Part shown: positions 8,757-16,296 of the stretch, piece by piece
Position numbering within the stretch: the stretch's first letter is position 1
Layout: the number at the start of each line of letters is the position of its first letter
Origin: Vallitalea pronyensis
GTDB lineage: Bacteria; Bacillota; Clostridia; Lachnospirales; Vallitaleaceae
Assembly: GCF_018141445.1 (NCBI RefSeq)
Contig: NZ_CP058649.1
Coordinates: 5,909,001 to 5,973,000 of the forward strand
Length of the DNA stretch: 64,000 bases
Direction of reading: 5' to 3'
Program-made: the position numbers and the translations under genes
The notes under the pieces: generated by a model
Told to the model about the DNA's origin: nothing
Seen by the model: only the letters and a program-made list of their open reading frames with translations
The model's database searches: none

Positions 8757-9674
8757 ATGAAGATAACCGTTTTTTACTTTTCTGGAACAGGCAATACACA
8801 ACTTGTTGCACAAAAACTACAAAACGCTTTTCAGTTCATGAAACATCATGTCCAGCTTATATCCATAGAGGATACAGACAAGCTACGTCAACTCAACTTA
8901 TCGAAGGAACTCGTTGGCTTTGGGTATCCCATCTATAAATTCTCTTACCCAGAGATATTTAACCGTGTGCTACCGATTATTCATAAGCATGCAAAAAGCT
9001 GTAAATACTTTCAATTCACAACGTATGCACGTTTTACTGGGGATGCAACTTATGATTTTTCAAAAAAAATGGATTCCACTAGGTTTATATGTATAGGTGA
9101 AAGAAGTTTTAAAGCACCATCATCGGGTATTTCTGCAAGAAGGCATGAAACAGATTATGCATACAAATCTGTTATGTTTTTTGAAGATCATATAGACGAA
9201 AAAATTACAGCATTCGCTGAAAACATGATACAAGCATGCCGTCATAGTAATGAAATCCTGCCTCATAAGCCAAGCTTATTTCATGCATTACGACGTAAAA
9301 TCGTTGCGGATATTGAAATAACCAAATACCCTAAGCTTCAGATTGATAAAAATAGATGTATAGGTTGTGGATTATGTTCACGTAGTTGCCCCGACCAGAA
9401 TCTTCTTCAACAAAATGGGAACATGACCATTGTAGATAATACTGCTTGTTTACACTGTCTTCGCTGTATGCATCATTGCCCAAAAAATGCCATATCTTTT
9501 GGTGTTTTAACAAAGGACCATAACCAATATACTTTTGCACTACGTGACAGACTGTATGAAGCATCTGCTGTTGGTCATAATCCTTATTGGCATCAATTTA
9601 ATAAGATTACTAGAAAATGGAAGAGAAACACCATAAAGTACTGGTTAACCCATAAGGGAAAACCTGAAATCTAA
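8757..9674 (+). CDS. EFR1 family flavodoxin-ferredoxin fusion
   Basis: The start is the ATG at 8757 behind AGGAG; the frame is open 18 bp further upstream without a good site. The N-terminal flavodoxin-like domain has the FMN phosphate loop FSGTGNTQ at residues 9-16. The C-terminal domain (about residues 195-250) carries two ferredoxin motifs, CIGCGLCSRSCP and CLHCLRCMHHCP, for two 4Fe-4S clusters. This is the standard EFR1 arrangement for low-potential electron transfer in anaerobes. It is last in the TetR / YdhR-like / EFR1 operon. Confidence 0.9.
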   Translation: MKITVFYFSGTGNTQLVAQKLQNAFQFMKHHVQLISIEDTDKLRQLNLSKELVGFGYPIYKFSYPEIFNRVLPIIHKHAKSCKYFQFTTYARFTGDATYDFSKKMDSTRFICIGERSFKAPSSGISARRHETDYAYKSVMFFEDHIDEKITAFAENMIQACRHSNEILPHKPSLFHALRRKIVADIEITKYPKLQIDKNRCIGCGLCSRSCPDQNLLQQNGNMTIVDNTACLHCLRCMHHCPKNAISFGVLTKDHNQYTFALRDRLYEASAVGHNPYWHQFNKITRKWKRNTIKYWLTHKGKPEI

Positions 9675-9730
9675 GTAACCCTTTTAAACCAACATGAGAA
9701 GATGTCGTTTACAACTTTTTATTTTATGGC

Positions 9731-9833
9731 ATAAAAACCTATATCTACGGGCTGTCTCTTAAAAAGCAATTTTGTTGGCTACGTTATTGACGTTATTTTG
9801 CTTTTATGAGACCCCTCTTATATAGGTTTTTAT
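9731..9833. repeat. About 45-bp imperfect inverted repeat between convergent genes
   Basis: The outer arms ATAAAAACCTATAT (9731-9744) and ATATAGGTTTTTAT (9820-9833) are perfect. The inner parts (GGGCTGTCTC... against ...GAGACCCC, and AAAAAGCAA against TTGCTTTT) pair imperfectly, leaving a loop of about 10 bases near 9780. It lies between the convergent EFR1 and membrane-protein genes. It could be a bidirectional terminator or a small palindromic mobile element; GGGCTGTCTC-type ends resemble ends seen in some insertion sequences. Confidence 0.6.
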
Positions 9834-9879
9834 ACTGTTATATCTGCAAGAATCATATGTTATGGATAGAGCATGGGCA

Positions 9880-10863
9880 TTAATCTCTTTTGACTAACTT
9901 TTGTATGCCGCCTACACCATATAAAACCACAAATACGACGAGATATTCAATAATAGGTATCCATAACACTTGATGTACTTGATCAATTGTTTTGTGACCA
10001 GTAAAGCCGCCAAATACAACAATCACACCAATCAAGTATATGGCTTGTATGGTTCGCAATAACCATTTGGGTAACCCTAAACCATAGATTTGAGTAACCA
10101 CTGCCATGGTTGCAAATCCAAATAAAAACATGGGCCACATATTATTCTGCTGCCCAATGGCAACCATGGTACCATGAAAAAGAACCAATACTTCTAAGGT
10201 AAACATCCAATATTTGTTCATATGAACCGGGGTGTATATCATGGAAAGCTGGATAAACAACAAGAACATATAGAAAAATCCTACCAAATGGCCACTGGTT
10301 GCCACCGTTGGATGATACCAAAAAGTATAGACAATGGCCCAGGAAATGAAGTATCCATGATATTTTCTAATGAATGTAACAGGTTCTTTTAAACTTCCGA
10401 TAATAGGCAGACGCTTCACTTTTTTACCAAAGAAAATACCTCTTCTTTGACTATCCATAATAATGATCAGAATAAGCATCACAATAACAGACCCTTGTGA
10501 ACTAAAAACCGGTACGTCTTGTGCTAACCCATCGTACCATATATGACTTTGTAAGATATGTAACGCAATAAAAAATATGTTAACAATAATCAGTTGATTT
10601 CTGTGTTTCTTTCTTTTCTCTCTGTCGCCAAATTGGGCTGCATAGATCAATAACCATACCAGTAATTGATGGATAATATAGAATGCCCAGGCTGTTAATC
10701 GAGGCCAAAACTCTTTATTGGGAAGTTTCCAATAATACCAAGACGCACCTTGATCAGGTAACAATTCTATCGAATCAAAACGATAACCCAAAACACCAAT
10801 GACGGCTACAAAACCAATACTGATTAAAATACCAAACCAGAACATTTTCCATTCTTTTTTCAT
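9880..10863 (-). CDS. Polytopic membrane protein of unknown function
   Basis: I do not recognise this family. The start is placed at the ATG at 10863 (MKKEWKMFWFG) because GAGGC lies 6 bases before it. The 327-residue product has eight to ten hydrophobic helices and no soluble domain or obvious catalytic motif. It is the last gene of a three-gene unit with the DUF1475 protein (27 bp upstream) and the TfoX-like protein. Constant pairing with a DUF1475 protein would suggest a membrane complex, but that is inference. Confidence 0.65.
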   Translation of the reverse strand: MKKEWKMFWFGILISIGFVAVIGVLGYRFDSIELLPDQGASWYYWKLPNKEFWPRLTAWAFYIIHQLLVWLLIYAAQFGDREKRKKHRNQLIIVNIFFIALHILQSHIWYDGLAQDVPVFSSQGSVIVMLILIIIMDSQRRGIFFGKKVKRLPIIGSLKEPVTFIRKYHGYFISWAIVYTFWYHPTVATSGHLVGFFYMFLLFIQLSMIYTPVHMNKYWMFTLEVLVLFHGTMVAIGQQNNMWPMFLFGFATMAVVTQIYGLGLPKWLLRTIQAIYLIGVIVVFGGFTGHKTIDQVHQVLWIPIIEYLVVFVVLYGVGGIQKLVKRD

Positions 10864-10889
10864 GTTATGCCTCATTTCTTTACGGTTTA

Positions 10890-11222
10890 TTAAGCTCTTC
10901 TTCCTTTAAAAAACTTATTCCAATCCCCTTTACTTTCATATAAAGCGATTAAGACATAGATACAACCGGTAAAAAATCCTAGAACCATCATCAATATGGT
11001 CCATATAACCGATTTCAACAGATGTTTTTCACGGTATACAATCCATATGGAAAAGAGTGTAAAGCCAACATATAAATCAATCATGGACATCACACCCCAA
11101 GGGTTTGACAATAATGCTTTGCCGTCTTTCAAAAAATCACCATTCACAAAACCATTAATCAGACCCACCGTCATAGCACCTAAGCCAATCCATGTTAATA
11201 TTTTTGGTATTTTCATGTTCAT
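10890..11222 (-). CDS. DUF1475-like small membrane protein
   Basis: The start is the ATG at 11222 with a strong AAGGAGG 8 bases upstream. The 110-residue protein has three hydrophobic helices. It contains NPWGVMSMIDLYVGFTLFSI followed by WIVYREK and a third helix GFFTGCIYVLIALYE, which matches my recollection of DUF1475 (conserved PWG-Asp-Gly core). Function unknown. It is the middle gene of the 9880-11623 unit. Confidence 0.65.
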   Translation of the reverse strand: MNMKIPKILTWIGLGAMTVGLINGFVNGDFLKDGKALLSNPWGVMSMIDLYVGFTLFSIWIVYREKHLLKSVIWTILMMVLGFFTGCIYVLIALYESKGDWNKFFKGRRA

Positions 11223-11296
11223 GGATAACACCTCCTTATTAGAATCTTATTCTTTAGTAATGGTTCTTTATGCTTCTTTCTTATATGACTTAACCA

Positions 11297-11623
11297 CTAT
11301 TTAGGTTCAAGTCCTATCACATAGTCATAACTTTCATTTAGATAGTCCACTAACTTGTCTAAATCTGTTAACATAGCCTCTGGGATTACGATGTACCCCT
11401 TCATGACAGCCCCATAGGATTTAAAATAACTTGTTTCTAATTCTTTCATATACCGCATTTGGGTTTCTTTTGAAAACCGCATACCAATTTCCCCATCTTT
11501 ATTAAGCTGAGAAAACATATAGCCGTTAGCTGATGTATACGGCATTGTTTTACCTTTTCTTTCAAATCGTGGACATCTTTCTACCAGCTCATCGTATATC
11601 TTTAACACGTCGTCTCTTGTCAT
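11297..11623 (-). CDS. Small TfoX-N-like protein
   Basis: The start is the ATG at 11623 with GGAGGG 11 bases upstream; an earlier in-frame TTG overlaps that site and is unlikely. The 108-residue protein has the pattern GKTMPYTSANGYMFSQL, GEIGMRFS, YGAVMKGYIVIP and a C-terminal LEPK. I associate this with small stand-alone proteins of the TfoX N-terminal fold. It has no HTH and no Cys cluster. It is the first gene of a three-gene unit. Function unknown. Confidence 0.5.
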   Translation of the reverse strand: MTRDDVLKIYDELVERCPRFERKGKTMPYTSANGYMFSQLNKDGEIGMRFSKETQMRYMKELETSYFKSYGAVMKGYIVIPEAMLTDLDKLVDYLNESYDYVIGLEPK

Positions 11624-11885
11624 GATGTTATTGTCCCTCCACAAATTCTTTAAATTGATTAATCCACTTTTGTCCTTGTTTACGATACATACTCGAAAAA
11701 AATATGGCTAACTCTCCTCATTATATCACTGAATTGCCCTGTTGTCTAAGGTCTAACTCTCATAAACTGGCTGTTAACATTTCTTGTTAATCACTTGTTA
11801 AATGTCATTTCAATTAATAGGATAACATCATAATTCTTGGAATAGTAGTAGTAATATATGTTAAGAAAAAAGACGATTATCATGA

Positions 11886-12006
11886 CTAGTCATATCATCG
11901 TCTTATATCTTCAAAGGTATTAAAATCATCACCAATTTTAACGCTTAATCTGTTTAGAAGCTTGTTGTTCCACCAGTCAAGTTTGATTAACTTATGAACT
12001 GCTACT
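11886..12006 (-). pseudogene. Remnant of a marR gene, internally deleted
   Basis: Minus-strand sequence here matches the C-terminal third of the intact marR at 12943-13359. The stop region and TTAAAATCATCACCAA match, about 100 bp are missing, and then AGAAGCTTGTT and GATTAACTTATGAACTGCT match again. Similarity also extends into the 3' flank (about 11862-11885 against 12919-12942). No reading frame survives. The right end runs into the phosphotransferase gene and provides its last codons and stop. The remaining 220 bp of this gap (11624-11861) shows no other feature. Confidence 0.8.
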
Positions 12007-12789
12007 TGTAGCATACTGCCAAATGGACTTATAAGTATTGTACTCCTCTTCTAATCGTTCTACGCCACATTCAAAAAAAGCAATTGTTAGTACTCTAAAC
12101 GCTACTGCAAATTTTATGTATTCTTTGTAATCTTTGTATTTATTAAGTCGTTTCAATGTGCTCATTGCCAAACCGTCCCAAGCAATATTATCGCTAATTA
12201 TAATGGCATCTGCATAACCTAAGGGAGCAAATGTCGGAGAAAAATCAATTACAAGGGGTTCCTTGCCTTCACAAAACAAAACATTTCCCCCTAAATCGCT
12301 ATGTATAAGTTGATACTCAACCTCTAGCTTTTTTAATTGCTGTAACATAGGACAAATAATCTCATACACTTTATCATCCCAATGATGCGGCAACTTAGCA
12401 TCTCTCCATAAAACTTCTTGAGCCTTAGCCCAAGGGTTTTCAAACACAGGTACATGCTTGATATTCAATCCCTTTAAATCGCGATGCAATAATTCTGAAA
12501 CCTCTAAAATATCTTCAATACGTGATAAATCATGCTTACCAGGCTCATATCTTGATGCTCCATAATTATCTATAACAAATTGTCCTTGATTATTTTTAAT
12601 AGGTCTTGAAATTCTATAACCATGGTTATCTAAATGGTAGAATATATTGGATGAATAATTATAATAATGCTCATCCTCAATTGGCTTGATTACAATATCT
12701 CCATACTTAACGGATGTAGATTGCCCTCCTTCTAAAGGCACACCAACTTTATCTACCCTAAAACTCTTTAGTACTCTATTTGGTATCAT
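11992..12789 (-). CDS. Aminoglycoside-phosphotransferase-like kinase
   Basis: A 265-residue kinase-fold protein. The catalytic loop is HSDLGGN (H163, D165, N169) and the metal-binding IDFSP has D182, as in the APH/choline-kinase superfamily. Its final residues (about TSSSS) and stop are read from a marR remnant, so the native C-terminus may have been replaced. It sits between that remnant and an intact marR/MFS unit, suggesting a resistance module. The substrate (antibiotic, other small alcohol or amine) cannot be told. RBS AAGGAGGAATAAT precedes the ATG. Confidence 0.75.
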   Translation of the reverse strand: MIPNRVLKSFRVDKVGVPLEGGQSTSVKYGDIVIKPIEDEHYYNYSSNIFYHLDNHGYRISRPIKNNQGQFVIDNYGASRYEPGKHDLSRIEDILEVSELLHRDLKGLNIKHVPVFENPWAKAQEVLWRDAKLPHHWDDKVYEIICPMLQQLKKLEVEYQLIHSDLGGNVLFCEGKEPLVIDFSPTFAPLGYADAIIISDNIAWDGLAMSTLKRLNKYKDYKEYIKFAVAFRVLTIAFFECGVERLEEEYNTYKSIWQYATSSSS

Positions 12790-12942
12790 ATTATTCCTCC
12801 TTGCATGATGCAGCTAAAGAAATAATCATATAGCTCATATGAACATTCCCTCAAACTTAATTCCTTACTATTTGTGGTCCAATACAATTTAACCCCTTTT
12901 TAAATAAATTTAAATTTATGAAGAAAAAGACAACTATACGGA

Positions 12943-13359
12943 TTAGTCATATAATCGCCTTAACATACCTTCAAACGTATTAAAATCATCACCAAGTTTT
13001 TCTCGCATCAAATCAATACATTCATTATAAGCATTCATCTCTGCATTACCAATACTTTCACCTTTTGGTGTTAACTCAATATATTGAACTCTTTTATCTT
13101 TTTTAGAAGCTTGTTTTTCCACCAGTCCAAGCTTGATTAACTTATGAACTGCTGCTGTCAATGTTGGTTTTGTTAAGTCAAGGGCTTCAGCTAAGCTTGT
13201 TATGGTAGCGTTGCTGGTTTCTCGAATACAATATATAAGATTAAATTGGGTATAGGTTATTTCGGAAAGCGCTTCTTTGGTGATGGCTCTTTCCTTATGT
13301 TTTTTTATAATGCTGGACATTTTACTTGTTAATTCATCAAGTACTTGATTCAGTTCCAA
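12943..13359 (-). CDS. MarR family transcriptional regulator
   Basis: A 138-residue winged-helix protein. ATITSLAEALDLTKPTLTAA forms the recognition helix region (about residues 53-72) and KLGLVEKQASKKDKRVQYIE the wing. It lies 22 bp downstream of the MFS exporter gene, so it is cotranscribed and probably represses the pair through the palindrome at 14643-14664. A decayed copy of its 3' half lies 1 kb away beyond the phosphotransferase gene. Confidence 0.9.
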   Translation of the reverse strand: MELNQVLDELTSKMSSIIKKHKERAITKEALSEITYTQFNLIYCIRETSNATITSLAEALDLTKPTLTAAVHKLIKLGLVEKQASKKDKRVQYIELTPKGESIGNAEMNAYNECIDLMREKLGDDFNTFEGMLRRLYD

Positions 13360-13381
13360 TATTCAAATTCCTCCTTCTAGG

Positions 13382-14626
13382 CTAATCCAAAGCTTTTTCA
13401 GCTTTAAGAAACGGAATATGTACAACCAGTTTTAGCATCATACCAACAAAAAGTATCACTAACGCGGTGGTTAAGTAACCTTTCTCAAGTAAGTATCCAT
13501 ACACTAACATACCAACAAGTCGTGACACAGCAAATGTCATAATCATAATCGATATGAACCTACCTAACATAGTAGAAGATACTTCTGATTGGTAGAAACT
13601 TCTGAAAAACACGCCATAAAAACTAAAAGCAAAAAACACCATAAAACATACAATGGATAGATAGATGACAGGGAAATATTCCGTTGTGTCTAGTATATCA
13701 CGAAAACCATTAAATATCAGTAACATAAATAAAGCGACTGCGCCAATCATCCATATGATGCCTCTATTGATATTATCTGCAATCCCTTTTTTCTTTTGAT
13801 ATTGAATAGCAATGAACCCTGAGAAGATAGCTCCCCCTGATATACAACTTCTGACAATACCATAATGAACATCCGGTGCTTTAAACATAACAAATAACAG
13901 GAAAACAACACCGGCTTCAATAAAGGGAAATAAGAACAAATGGGTCAGATTTCCGTTAAGTAAGAGAGATCTTAATCGACGGTTTGATTTAATCATCATT
14001 ATACCTTCTTTAAATTCAAAGAAGATTTTCCCTGTTTTTTTTACGATAACGTCTTCAAAGTACAAATTGAACTCCGTAAAAGCAGAAATGATGAACGTCA
14101 TAGCATCAAAAAGTAATAGTATGGATAGCCCCCAACCTGTATAGATAAGACTTGCAACTAGAGGACTTAGGGTATTCGTAATACTTGTAATGGTGTTGGA
14201 TATTGCATTGCCTTTTGACAAGAAATCCTTATGTACGATTCTTGGATAAATTGTACTAAATGCTGGTCCAAAGAAACAATCACACACCGAAAAGAATATG
14301 AGCGTTATATAGATGGATTGTATACTCAGTTGTGCATGAAGACTAATATACCAAAGTACCATTAACCAGAGCCCTCGAATAAGGTCAAGAAGTATGACCA
14401 TTTTTTTCTTATTTAAGCGGTCCACAATAACCCCTGCATAAGGAGAAATCAATATCCTTGGTATAAATGAAATAGCTATTGTTATACTAAACTGCATGGT
14501 AGAGCCAGTTTTTTTCATAATGTACAGAGCAAAACCTGTCATAAGTATAATATCACCAAGAATAGATGTGTTATGACCGAGTAAATATAAAATAAAATTG
14601 CTGTGTTTTTTCTTAATAAGTGTCAT
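13382..14626 (-). CDS. MFS exporter
   Basis: A 414-residue, 12-helix major facilitator protein of the MFS_3 / enterobactin-exporter-like group. The loop 2-3 motif YAGVIVDRLNKKK is clear near residue 60. The start ATG follows AAAAGGAGG. It is the first gene of an exporter-MarR operon with a near-consensus promoter and operator upstream. Such pairs usually export a drug or metabolite that also releases MarR. The ligand is unknown. Confidence 0.88.
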   Translation of the reverse strand: MTLIKKKHSNFILYLLGHNTSILGDIILMTGFALYIMKKTGSTMQFSITIAISFIPRILISPYAGVIVDRLNKKKMVILLDLIRGLWLMVLWYISLHAQLSIQSIYITLIFFSVCDCFFGPAFSTIYPRIVHKDFLSKGNAISNTITSITNTLSPLVASLIYTGWGLSILLLFDAMTFIISAFTEFNLYFEDVIVKKTGKIFFEFKEGIMMIKSNRRLRSLLLNGNLTHLFLFPFIEAGVVFLLFVMFKAPDVHYGIVRSCISGGAIFSGFIAIQYQKKKGIADNINRGIIWMIGAVALFMLLIFNGFRDILDTTEYFPVIYLSIVCFMVFFAFSFYGVFFRSFYQSEVSSTMLGRFISIMIMTFAVSRLVGMLVYGYLLEKGYLTTALVILFVGMMLKLVVHIPFLKAEKALD

Positions 14627-14642
14627 AATTACCTCCTTTTAT

Positions 14643-14664
14643 TTAGTTAGTTTGTTCTAACTAA
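14643..14664. promoter_or_regulatory. MarR-type operator palindrome
   Basis: TTAGTTAG (14643-14650) and CTAACTAA (14657-14664) are perfect 8-bp inverted arms separated by 6 bp. They lie between the promoter -10 box and the MFS start, just downstream of the expected transcription start, ideal for repression by the MarR protein of the same operon. Confidence 0.7.
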
Positions 14665-14674
14665 CATATTGGAT

Positions 14675-14703
14675 ATTGTAAACGACACCTCCGTTTTTGT
14701 CAA
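14675..14703 (-). promoter_or_regulatory. Promoter of the MFS-marR operon
   Basis: On the minus strand TTGACA (14703-14698), a 17-bp spacer and TACAAT (14680-14675) form a near-consensus sigma-A promoter, immediately followed by the 22-bp palindrome. Confidence 0.72.
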
Positions 14704-14723
14704 GTGATAAAACCTGCAAACAT

Positions 14724-14760
14724 AAAACTAGCCAATACTCTGCATCAGATTATTGACTAG
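14724..14760 (-). terminator. Terminator of the metallophore operon
   Basis: On the minus strand a 10-bp stem (14760-14751 with 14737-14728, one G-T pair) with a 13-base loop is followed by TTTTATG. It lies 34 bp after the stop of the MATE gene, the last gene of the operon. Confidence 0.6.
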
Positions 14761-14793
14761 TGTATCAATGCTATTTTATTGTTAGAAATAATC

Positions 14794-16173
14794 TTATGCC
14801 TCTTGATTCCTCAACTTGGGTACATAACCTCGATAGAACAACAAAAATAATACCGAGGTAATCCCCCACGACACAGGATAACAACTTAGCACCATCATAA
14901 GGGTTGGTCGAAATGGTACAATGAAGAGTATCCATAGTACACGGCATAAGCAGGAACCAAAGAGTGTAATTATCATTGGCCTAAATGATTCTCCCATACC
15001 ACGAATAGCACCAGGCATTACTGCACCTAAGACATATAATACATATAGTGGTGCAAATAAGAACATGATTTGTGACAGAATCTGAATGACATCATTATCT
15101 GTAACCAAAAGACGACCTAATGGTACGTGCCAAAAATATAATCCTACACTTACTAGCCCCACTAATAAGACAGCGATTGAAGCACCTACAACGACACCCT
15201 TCTTAGCACGGTCATATTGTCCAGCACCATAATTTTGGGCTACAAAAGTTGAAATCGTCGTGCAAAAAGCGTCTGAAACATACCAGACTAAAAAGTCCAA
15301 CTTACCCGATACAGCCCATGCGGCAATACTATTAATCCCAAAGGTATTGATACTGGTTTGTATAATCATATTTGAGACAGGATACAGTGTTGATTGAATG
15401 CCTACTGGTAATCCTAGTCGCATAAACTCCTGTAAACAGATCCTATTGAATCGTATTTTACGTAAGTATATTTTACACGGCAAATCGGTACGCATAAGAG
15501 CAATTACGATTAAAACCCCACAGATAAATTGTGACAATACTGTTGCCAGTCCCGCACCAACAATCCCTAGACCGAATGATGCTACTAGTAATATATCTAA
15601 AGCAATGTTAATGATATTGGCTATTATTAAAAAGTAGAATGGTGTCTTTGAATTCCCTAATGCCCTAAAAATCCCTGCACCAATGTTGTAAGTCATGGAT
15701 GCTGCCAACCCACTAAAAAAGATAATCACATATGTAAGGGCTTGATCATAAATCTCTGCTGGTACTTTTAAAAGCTTAATAAAAAATGGTGCAATAATAA
15801 CCGCTATAATCGATAACAAAAGCCCGCCAACAAATGCAAACAACAACGCTGTATGACAAGCATTTGACACCTCTTTTAATTTTTTTGCACCAAAATACTG
15901 AGAAATGATAATCGTTGCTCCTGTTGAAAGACCTACAAAAAAATTAACGGGTAATTTCGTCAGGGTATAAACAGACTCTATAGCTGCTAAAGCCTCTTTC
16001 CCTGCGAAACGTCCTATAATAATGGCATCCACTGTTGCATATAGAGACTGTAACACAATACCAAACAAAATTGGCATGGCAAACAGTACTACTTTTTGCC
16101 AAACAACACCTTCTGTTAAATCATATTTTCTTTTATTTCCTTCTACGTTATGTTTTCTTTTACTTGCTTCCAC
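14794..16173 (-). CDS. MATE family exporter, probable metallophore exporter
   Basis: A 459-residue, 12-helix MATE protein of the clostridial multidrug type. Family landmarks include VDAIIIGRFAGKEALAAIES and the second-half repeat around GAVMPGAIRGMGES. The start is a GTG behind AGGTGATGAT. It follows the histidyl-tRNA-synthetase-like gene by 123 bp and a terminator follows it, making it the last gene of the ten-gene cnt-like operon. Staphylopine leaves the cell through an MFS protein (CntE); here no MFS lies in the operon, so this MATE protein is the natural candidate. That role is inferred from context. Confidence 0.87.
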   Translation of the reverse strand: MEASKRKHNVEGNKRKYDLTEGVVWQKVVLFAMPILFGIVLQSLYATVDAIIIGRFAGKEALAAIESVYTLTKLPVNFFVGLSTGATIIISQYFGAKKLKEVSNACHTALLFAFVGGLLLSIIAVIIAPFFIKLLKVPAEIYDQALTYVIIFFSGLAASMTYNIGAGIFRALGNSKTPFYFLIIANIINIALDILLVASFGLGIVGAGLATVLSQFICGVLIVIALMRTDLPCKIYLRKIRFNRICLQEFMRLGLPVGIQSTLYPVSNMIIQTSINTFGINSIAAWAVSGKLDFLVWYVSDAFCTTISTFVAQNYGAGQYDRAKKGVVVGASIAVLLVGLVSVGLYFWHVPLGRLLVTDNDVIQILSQIMFLFAPLYVLYVLGAVMPGAIRGMGESFRPMIITLFGSCLCRVLWILFIVPFRPTLMMVLSCYPVSWGITSVLFLLFYRGYVPKLRNQEA

Positions 16174-16296
16174 ATCATCACCTATGTTTTTTATTGTTAT
16201 TCAAAAGTTAACTTAATACGTGTCATCGCCTCATTTGCATGGTTCATAGCATTATAACCACGAGTATCTTTGGTTGCACCTCCTTAACGCTTACAT

